This document shows positions 58,516-64,000 of a stretch of 64,000 bases of DNA, piece by piece (positions within the stretch are counted from its first letter, which is position 1; each line of letters opens with the position of its first letter). The translations under genes were made by a program, and so were the position numbers. Below the pieces are notes generated by a model. It was not told the DNA's origin, made no database searches, and was given only the letters and a program-made list of their open reading frames with translations. This DNA is from Azospirillum endophyticum (lineage in GTDB: Bacteria; Pseudomonadota; Alphaproteobacteria; Azospirillales; Azospirillaceae). The stretch lies in the NCBI RefSeq assembly GCF_016595245.1, contig NZ_JAENHM010000077.1:71801-135800 (forward strand), read 5' to 3'.

Positions 58516-59121
58516 ATGAAACGCGCCCTTCTGACGTCCGCCCTGCTGGTCGCCGGTCTCGGCGTGGCCGTTCCGGTCTTCGCCCAGGGTGGCCCGCAGC
58601 CGGGTGGTCCCGGCCCGGGCATGGGTCCGGGACACGACCGCCACTTCGCCCGCATGTGCGAGGACCAAGAGGCCCGTCTGGCCGGCCGCCTGGCCTATGC
58701 GGAGAAGAAGCTGAACATCACCGAGCAGCAGCGCGCCGCCTGGACCAAGTTCGCCGACGCCGCCCGCTCCAGCCTGAAGCCGACGCAGGACCTGTGCGTG
58801 AAGTTCAAGGACGTCCCGCCGCCGCCGGCCCTGCCGCAGCGCCTGGAACGCGCCGAGCAGATGATGCAGGCCCACCTGCAGCAGCTCCAGACCGTCCGCC
58901 CGGCCCTGACCGACCTCTACGCCCAGCTGACGCCCGACCAGCAGAGGCAGGCCGACCATATGCTGAACCAGGGTCCGGGCGGCATGGGTGGCCGGATGGG
59001 CCCGCATCATGGCGGCCCCGGCGGTTGGGACCATGACGGTCCGCGTCATCACGGAATGGGTCCGGGCAAGGGCCCCGGCCCGGGTCCGGCGCCGGCACCG
59101 CAGGAGCCGCCCAAGGGCTGA
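58516..59121 (+). CDS. Spy/CpxP-like periplasmic chaperone
   Basis: A 201-aa exported protein. A signal peptide (MKRALLTSALLVAGLGVAVP, cleavage near VFA|Q) and a Gly/Pro linker are followed by a helical LTXXQ-type domain (CEDQEARLAGRLAYAEKKLN, LNITEQQRAAWTKF, LTPDQQRQADHML). The tail is rich in Gly, His and Pro (about residues 155-201) and could bind metal ions. Spy and CpxP are ATP-independent chaperones that respond to envelope stress. GAGGAG stands before the ATG. It is divergent from an OmpR/EnvZ-type pair, which probably induces it. Confidence 0.85.
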   Translation: MKRALLTSALLVAGLGVAVPVFAQGGPQPGGPGPGMGPGHDRHFARMCEDQEARLAGRLAYAEKKLNITEQQRAAWTKFADAARSSLKPTQDLCVKFKDVPPPPALPQRLERAEQMMQAHLQQLQTVRPALTDLYAQLTPDQQRQADHMLNQGPGGMGGRMGPHHGGPGGWDHDGPRHHGMGPGKGPGPGPAPAPQEPPKG

Positions 59122-59235
59122 CGTAACAGAGACCGACAGGCTCCCGGCGGCGCTCCCAAGCCCCCCAACGCAGCCGCCGTGAGACCAGGGCCGCCGAATC
59201 CCCCATTCGGCGGCCCTCGTCGTTTCTGGAGAATG

Positions 59236-59466
59236 CCCTCTCCCGCCCCGGGAGAGGGAGGGGACCCACGAAGTGGGGAGGGTGAGGGGTACACCAAGGA
59301 TCAGGCATCTGGTTCCTTGGATCATCCCTCACCCTTCCCATGCTGCGCATGGGCCCCGAAGTCGCTCGCAAGTCTCGCGACTGCATTCCGCCTACGATCG
59401 CCCTTCGGCGCTCGTCCGGCCTGCGGCCGTCGGCTCCATGCCCTCCTCCCGGGACGGGAGAGGGAC
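59236..59466. repeat. Cluster of CCCTCTCCCG-type palindromes
   Basis: This 408-base gene-free gap (59122-59529) contains the 23-bp palindrome CCCTCTCCCG-CCC-CGGGAGAGGG at 59236-59258. A GGGTGAGGGG segment follows, then an inverted CCCTCACCC near 59328, and a second, imperfect CCCTCCTCCCGGGACGGGAG copy near 59450. The outer copies face each other, so the whole could fold into a long imperfect hairpin. No gene is seen in the gap. Confidence 0.65.
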
Positions 59467-59529
59467 AGATGGCGATAAGGCCACGCCGCCGCTTGCATTG
59501 CGGGCTTCCGCACCCCAAAGCTTAACCCC

Positions 59530-62067
59530 ATGACGTCCACTCACGCTTCGGCGGGCGGCGGTCTCGGGCGGGGGGGCCGTGTGGTCGCCGTGCTGGGGCC
59601 GACCAACACCGGCAAGACCTATCTGGCGATCGAGCGCATGCTCGGCCACCGGTCCGGCATGATCGGCTTTCCCCTGCGCCTGCTGGCGCGGGAGAACTAT
59701 GACCGCATCGTCTCGATCAAGGGCCGACAAGCGGTCGCGCTGGTCACGGGGGAGGAGAAGATCCTGCCCCCCAACCCGTCCTACTGGGTCTGCACCGTCG
59801 AATCGATGCCGCTGGACCGCGCGGTCGATTTCCTGGCGGTGGACGAAATCCAGCTCTGCGCCGATCCCGAGCGCGGCCACATCTTCACCGACCGGCTGTT
59901 GAACGCCCGCGGCATGGTCGAGACGATGGTGCTGGGATCCGATTCGATGCAGCCGATGATCCGCCGGCTGGTGCCGAAGGCGGAGTTCGTCAGCCGGCCG
60001 CGTTTCTCCCAGCTGACCTATGCCGGCTACAAGAAGCTGACGCGGCTGCCGCCGCGCTCGGCCGTCGTCGCCTTCTCCGCCACCGACGTCTATGCCATCG
60101 CCGAGATGATCCGGCGCCAGCGCGGCGGCACCGCCGTGGTGCTGGGCGCGCTCAGCCCACGCACCCGCAACGCCCAGGTCGGGCTCTATCAGGCGGGCGA
60201 GGTCGATTACCTGGTGGCGACCGACGCCATCGGCATGGGGCTGAACATGGATGTCGACCATGTCGCCTTCGCCCGCATCGTCAAGTTCGACGGCTTCGCC
60301 CCGCGCCGCCTGCGCCCCGCCGAGGTGGCGCAGATCGCCGGCCGCGCCGGCCGCCACATGCGCGACGGCACCTTCGGCACCACCGACGAGGTGGGGGAGC
60401 TGGACGCCGATCTGGTCACCCGCGTCGAGAACCATGAGTTCGAGACGGTCAAGGGGCTGTCCTGGCGCAACAGCGAGCTGCGCTTCGACACGCCGGGCTT
60501 CCTGCTGAAGTCGCTGGAGGAACGGGCGCCGATCCCGGAGCTGTCCCGCGTGCGCGAGGCCGACGACCATCTGGCGCTCCAAGCGCTGGTGCGCGATCCG
60601 GAGATCATGGATCTGGCGCGCGGCCGCGACGCGGTGCGGCTGCTGTGGGAGGTTTGTCAGGTCCCCGACTTCCGCAAGGTGCTGTCGGATGCCCACACCA
60701 AGCTGCTGGGACAGATCTTCCGCAGCCTGCGCACGCCGCTGCGCCGGCTGGACGACGACTGGGTGGCGAAGCAGATCGCCCGGCTCGACCGCACCGAGGG
60801 CGACATCGACGCGCTGGTCGCCCGCATCGCCCATATCCGCACCTGGACCTACATCTCCAACCGGCCGAACTGGCTGAAGGACCCGCTGCACTGGCAGGAA
60901 CGCACCCGGACCATCGAGGACCGGCTGTCCGACGCCCTGCACGAGCGGCTGACCCAGCGTTTCATCGACCGCCGCTCGGCGACGCTGGCGCGGACGCTGA
61001 AGGACGGGCGCTCGCTGCTGGGCGGCGTGCGGGCCGGCGGCGAGGTGGTGGTGGAAGGGCATGTCGTCGGCAAGCTGGAGGGCTTCCGCTTCGTGCCCGA
61101 CGCGCCCGACCGCTCCGACGAGGCGAAGTCGCTGCTGACCGCCGCCCGGCGGGCGTTGCGCGACGAGCTGGCCAAGCGGCTGCGCGCCTTCGAGGCGGAG
61201 CCGGACGGCGTCTTCGCGCTGGGGCCGGACGGGGTGCTGAGCGCGGACAATTTGCCGGTGGCGCGGCTCGCCGCCGGGCCGTCGGTGCTGGCGCCGTTGG
61301 TGGTGCCGTTCGACGAGGGCATGCTGGACCAGGCCCAGCGCGAGCGGGTGCGGGCGCGGCTGGAGCGCTGGCTGAAGGACCACATCGCCGCCCGGCTGAA
61401 GCCACTGTTCGCGCTGTCCGCCGCGCAGGGCCTGTCCGGCGCCGGGCGCGGGCTGGCCTTCCAGCTGGTGGAGGGGCTGGGGGTTCTGCCGCGGCAGCCC
61501 GTCGCCGACATGGTCGAGCGGCTGGAGCGCGAGGATCGCAAGGCGCTGACCGGGCTGGGCGTCCGGCTGGGGGTGTCGCACCTCTACCTGACGGCGCTGG
61601 CCAAGCCGGCGGCGGTGACGTTGCGCGGGCTGCTGTGGGCGGTGTCGAAGGGCCATCCGCTGCCGGTGCCGATCCCGCCGCCCGGCCGCGTGTCGGTCGA
61701 GGCTCCATCGGTGAAGGAGGGCGGCGCACCCCCCGGCTTCTGGGAGGCCATCGGCTACCCGCTGGCCGGCGGCCGGGCGCTGCGCGTCGACATGCTGGAC
61801 CGGCTGGAGACGGAGCTGCTGACGGCGTCGAAGGCGAACGCGCCGATCCGCGAGGTGGCGCTCGGCCAGCGCGTCGGCCTGTCGGCCGAGGAGCTGGGGG
61901 CGGTGCTGGCTGGGCTCGGCTATCTGCGGATGGTGGCCGAGGACGGCGCGGTGACCTGGAAGCGGAAGCGGGCGCCCAGGCCGCCGCAGGGCAACCGGCA
62001 GCGGCGCGAGAAGCCGACGAACGAGGACCACCCGTTCGCCAAGCTGCGGCAGCTTTCGGGGATGTGA
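59530..62067 (+). CDS. SUV3-like DEAD/DExH-type RNA helicase
   Basis: An 845-aa helicase of the alphaproteobacterial SUV3-like family, related to mitochondrial SUPV3L1. Walker A is GPTNTGKT (23-30), the DExH-type box is DEIQ (105-108), motif III-like SATDVYAI follows, and motif VI is QIAGRAGRH. GMGLNMDVDHVAFARIVKFD is typical for SUV3. The C-terminal third is helical and basic with no clear domain. Mitochondrial relatives unwind RNA for degradosomes; the bacterial role is thought to be RNA metabolism but is not well established. An S4-domain gene follows, a common pair in this class. Confidence 0.9.
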   Translation: MTSTHASAGGGLGRGGRVVAVLGPTNTGKTYLAIERMLGHRSGMIGFPLRLLARENYDRIVSIKGRQAVALVTGEEKILPPNPSYWVCTVESMPLDRAVDFLAVDEIQLCADPERGHIFTDRLLNARGMVETMVLGSDSMQPMIRRLVPKAEFVSRPRFSQLTYAGYKKLTRLPPRSAVVAFSATDVYAIAEMIRRQRGGTAVVLGALSPRTRNAQVGLYQAGEVDYLVATDAIGMGLNMDVDHVAFARIVKFDGFAPRRLRPAEVAQIAGRAGRHMRDGTFGTTDEVGELDADLVTRVENHEFETVKGLSWRNSELRFDTPGFLLKSLEERAPIPELSRVREADDHLALQALVRDPEIMDLARGRDAVRLLWEVCQVPDFRKVLSDAHTKLLGQIFRSLRTPLRRLDDDWVAKQIARLDRTEGDIDALVARIAHIRTWTYISNRPNWLKDPLHWQERTRTIEDRLSDALHERLTQRFIDRRSATLARTLKDGRSLLGGVRAGGEVVVEGHVVGKLEGFRFVPDAPDRSDEAKSLLTAARRALRDELAKRLRAFEAEPDGVFALGPDGVLSADNLPVARLAAGPSVLAPLVVPFDEGMLDQAQRERVRARLERWLKDHIAARLKPLFALSAAQGLSGAGRGLAFQLVEGLGVLPRQPVADMVERLEREDRKALTGLGVRLGVSHLYLTALAKPAAVTLRGLLWAVSKGHPLPVPIPPPGRVSVEAPSVKEGGAPPGFWEAIGYPLAGGRALRVDMLDRLETELLTASKANAPIREVALGQRVGLSAEELGAVLAGLGYLRMVAEDGAVTWKRKRAPRPPQGNRQRREKPTNEDHPFAKLRQLSGM

Positions 62068-62116
62068 AGAGACATGCTGGGGAGTGGAATGAACGCACGA
62101 CCGATCAGCAGTTTTT

Positions 62117-62293
62117 CCCCCTCTCCCCCCCGGGGAGAGGGTCGGGGTGAGGGGGATGCACGGCGTGCCTTCCCGAGAATCCACGCCACGCGTCCCCCTC
62201 ACCCTAACCCTCTCCCCGCTTTCGGCGGACCAAAGGTCCGCCTGTCGCGTCAGCGCAAACTTCGTTTGCGCGTGAGCGGGGGGGAGAGGGGAT
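62117..62293. repeat. Palindromic repeat block between helicase and S4 genes
   Basis: Arms CCCCTCTCCCC...GGGGAGAGGG and GGTGAGGGGGAT near 62117-62158 are mirrored by CCCCCTCACCCTAACCCTCT near 62193-62213. Two further perfect hairpins follow: GGCGGACC-AAA-GGTCCGCC (62224-62242) and GCGCAAAC-TTC-GTTTGCGC (62253-62271). The block fills the 245-base gap and belongs to the same dispersed family as those at 45206 and 59236. It carries no gene. Confidence 0.7.
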
Positions 62294-62312
62294 CCTGGGC
62301 GGGGGGTGTGCG

Positions 62313-62744
62313 ATGACCGACACCGACGACTCCACCCCCGGACGGCTGCGGATCGACAAGTGGCTCTGGTATGCGCGCTTCTTCAAGACACGCAGCCTCG
62401 CCGCCAAGCTGTGCAACGACGGGGGCGTGCGGCTGTCGGGGACGGTGGTCACCAAGGCGCATGCGTCGGTGAAGCCGGGCGACGTGCTGACCTTCGCCCA
62501 GGGGCGGCACATCCGCGTCATCAAGGTGGTGGCGCTGGGCAGCCGGCGCGGGCCGGCGCCGGAGGCCCAGGCGCTGTACGAGGACCTCGCCCCGCCGGTG
62601 GCGGAGGAGCGCCTGCAGGACCCCTATCGCCCCCCCGTCCAGCAGCCCGGCGCCGGGCGGCCGACCAAGCGCGACCGGCGGGCGATCGACGCCCTGCACG
62701 GCGACGGCCTGATGGGCGACGCGATGCAAAGTGAGACCGATTAG
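62313..62744 (+). CDS. S4-domain RNA-binding protein (Hsp15-like)
   Basis: A 143-aa protein with an N-terminal S4 RNA-binding domain (residues about 10-75): RLRIDKWLWYARFFKTRSLA, AKLCNDGGVRLSG and ASVKPGDVLTFAQGRHIRVI. In E. coli the relative Hsp15 binds stalled 50S subunits carrying peptidyl-tRNA and helps rescue them. The Pro/Arg-rich C-terminus ends in a basic KRDRRAIDAL segment. It follows the SUV3-like helicase gene, separated by a repeat block, and is on the same strand. Confidence 0.88.
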   Translation: MTDTDDSTPGRLRIDKWLWYARFFKTRSLAAKLCNDGGVRLSGTVVTKAHASVKPGDVLTFAQGRHIRVIKVVALGSRRGPAPEAQALYEDLAPPVAEERLQDPYRPPVQQPGAGRPTKRDRRAIDALHGDGLMGDAMQSETD

Positions 62745-62858
62745 GCGGCGATGCTGATTGTTGCTCGAAAAAAGTGAGACCGCCTCTTAAACGGAGGCGG
62801 CACCACCCCCATCTGGCAAGGCTGGACAACAGACCAGATGCGACAAGCGAGCACGATC

Positions 62859-63950
62859 ATGAGCGAGAAGACCCGACCTTCGAGCCTTTCCGCCACCAAC
62901 ACGAAACGGGGCGCCCGCGCGGCCACCGCCGTGGCGGTTGCGCTGGTGATGGCGCTGGCCGCCGGCACCGCCGACGCCCGCGCCGGCAAGAGCAGCTCCT
63001 CGGGCAGCCGCGGCAGCCGCACGACCGAGGCGCCGGCCGCCACCAGCACCGCCCCCAACGCGGTGTCGCCGATGGAGCGTTCCACCGCTCCGGCGGCGTC
63101 GCCCGGCATGCAGCGCCCCGGCGCCGCGGCCACCGCCCCGGCAGCGGCCCCCTCGCGCGGCTTCTTCGGCGGCGGCTTCATGTCGGGCCTGATGGGCGGC
63201 CTGATCGGCGCCGGCATCGGCGCGATGCTGTTCGGCGGCGGCTTCTTCGAGGGCTTGGGCAGCTTCTCCGGCATCCTGGGCTTCCTGCTGCAGATCCTGC
63301 TGGTCGTCTTCCTGGTCCGGCTCGCCATGCGCTTCTTCCGCAACCGCTCGCAGACGGCGAACACCGCGGCTGGCGGCGGCCCGCTGGGCGGGAACCGGCC
63401 GGCCTATGCCGGCGGCCCGCAGGGTGAGCAGATGAACCGCGACGCGGCCGACGTCGGCTACAACCCGATGGGGAACCGCGGCCCGGGCGCAGGGATGGGA
63501 GGCGGCAACGCTGGCCCGGCCCAGCGCCGTCAGGCGGCCGACGAGATCGGCATCCAGCCGGCCGACTTCGAGTCGTTCGAGCGGCTGCTCGTCACCGTCC
63601 AGACCGCCTACGGACGTGAGGACGCCGACGCGCTCCGCGCCGCGACGACGCCGGAGATGTTCTCCTACTTCAGCGACGATCTGGCCGAGAACCGCAGCCG
63701 CGGCGTGGTCAACAAGGTCAGCGACGTCCGTCTGCTCCAGGGCGATCTGGCCGAGGGCTGGCGCGAGGGGGCGCAGGAATACGCCACCGTCGCCATGCGC
63801 TTCGCGCTGATCGACGTCACGGAGGATCGCGCCAGCGGCCGGGTGGTTGAGGGCAACGCCTCGCAGCCGACCGAGGCGACCGAGCTGTGGACCTTCGTCC
63901 GCCCGCGCGGCGGCCAGTGGCAGCTGTCGGCGATCCAGCAGGCCAGCTGA
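62859..63950 (+). CDS. Tim44-domain protein
   Basis: A 363-aa membrane protein. A signal-like hydrophobic segment (TAVAVALVMALAAGTADARA) is followed by a Ser/Ala/Pro linker. Then comes a Gly/Phe-rich hydrophobic region with one or two helices (GFMSGLMGGLIGAGIGAMLF, ILGFLLQILLVVFLVRLAMR). The C-terminal Tim44-like domain (about 215-363) has QPADFESFERLLVTVQTAYG, EDADALRAATTPEMFSYFSD and ELWTFVRPRGGQWQLSAIQQ. Bacterial Tim44-like proteins sit in the inner membrane; their job is not firmly known. ATG 62859 was chosen over 62838 for spacing to GCGAG. Confidence 0.85.
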   Translation: MSEKTRPSSLSATNTKRGARAATAVAVALVMALAAGTADARAGKSSSSGSRGSRTTEAPAATSTAPNAVSPMERSTAPAASPGMQRPGAAATAPAAAPSRGFFGGGFMSGLMGGLIGAGIGAMLFGGGFFEGLGSFSGILGFLLQILLVVFLVRLAMRFFRNRSQTANTAAGGGPLGGNRPAYAGGPQGEQMNRDAADVGYNPMGNRGPGAGMGGGNAGPAQRRQAADEIGIQPADFESFERLLVTVQTAYGREDADALRAATTPEMFSYFSDDLAENRSRGVVNKVSDVRLLQGDLAEGWREGAQEYATVAMRFALIDVTEDRASGRVVEGNASQPTEATELWTFVRPRGGQWQLSAIQQAS

Positions 63951-63974
63951 CGCCTGCGGGTGCAGGAATGCGAA

Positions 63975-64000
63975 ACGCCCCGGCCAATCGGCCGGGGCGT
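63975..64000 (+). terminator. Terminator hairpin at the right edge of the window
   Basis: A perfect eleven-base stem ACGCCCCGGCC / GGCCGGGGCGT with loop AATC ends exactly at the last base. It lies 24 bases after the Tim44-domain gene; the T-run, if present, would be outside the window. Confidence 0.75.

Noticed and set aside
59392..62202. A 936-codon minus-strand frame covering the helicase gene
   Set aside because: It is the antisense of the SUV3-like helicase codons, with Gln/Arg/Ala-rich text, no start signal and no family motifs.

Overview
This window looks like chromosome of a high-GC alphaproteobacterium, most likely an Azospirillum-type member of the Rhodospirillales. The reasons are the very GC-rich codon use, the DUF3576-leuS-lptE-holA gene order, the alphaproteobacterial SUV3-like helicase followed by an S4-domain gene, and the Tim44-like and RHH_4 proteins. 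This assignment is inference from gene content; no marker rRNA is present.

Layout. 1-4971: a minus-strand housekeeping cluster (DUF3576 lipoprotein, leuS, lptE, holA and the start of one more gene). 5306-9342: three outer-membrane porins in a row, the second and third close paralogues, each followed by a strong terminator. 9415-20094: mixed core genes, including a PLP-homeostasis protein, an L,D-transpeptidase with a coupled partner, ribA with a degenerate RibB-like front half, an OmpR-type regulator, a DUF2786 protein, a decayed metallo-beta-lactamase fragment, a DUF882 lipoprotein, a histidine phosphatase, xthA and an FAH-family hydrolase. 20408-31846: a MarR regulator with a candidate operator, tRNA-Ser(GGA), an alpha/beta hydrolase divergent from a GT4 glycosyltransferase, a HAD hydrolase, an SH3/secreted-protein operon, an HI0933-type flavoprotein, ahcY with an 18-bp palindrome in its promoter region, and a PA0069-type radical SAM protein.

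About 32.64-41.5 kb is an accessory island, lower in GC and with different codon use. It carries a HigBA toxin-antitoxin pair with its operator, a TumA-like antitoxin next to the broken end of its TumE-like toxin, several small orphan genes, and a two-gene N6-DNA-methylase plus PD-(D/E)XK-like nuclease unit with an ATGA overlap. It also holds a 5'-truncated IS6-family element and an unrecognised 269-aa protein with an ADP-ribosyltransferase-like sequence signature. This is the best place in the window for an uncharacterised defence system.

41986-64000: core-like genes again. These are a UMF1-type MFS transporter, a TPR/PRMT-like methyltransferase, an adenosine-deaminase-family lipoprotein, and a compact tssL-tssM-tagF type VI secretion fragment (TssM unusually short) behind a class A PBP. 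They continue with an MBL hydrolase divergent from a LysR regulator, an OmpR/EnvZ-type two-component pair divergent from a Spy/CpxP-like chaperone, the SUV3-like helicase, an Hsp15-like S4 protein and a Tim44-domain protein. Several families of intergenic palindromic repeats are scattered here: a 'CACGGATTT' repeat at two sites, a 'CCCTCTCCCG' palindrome at three sites, and one 'GTCATTCCCGCG' element.
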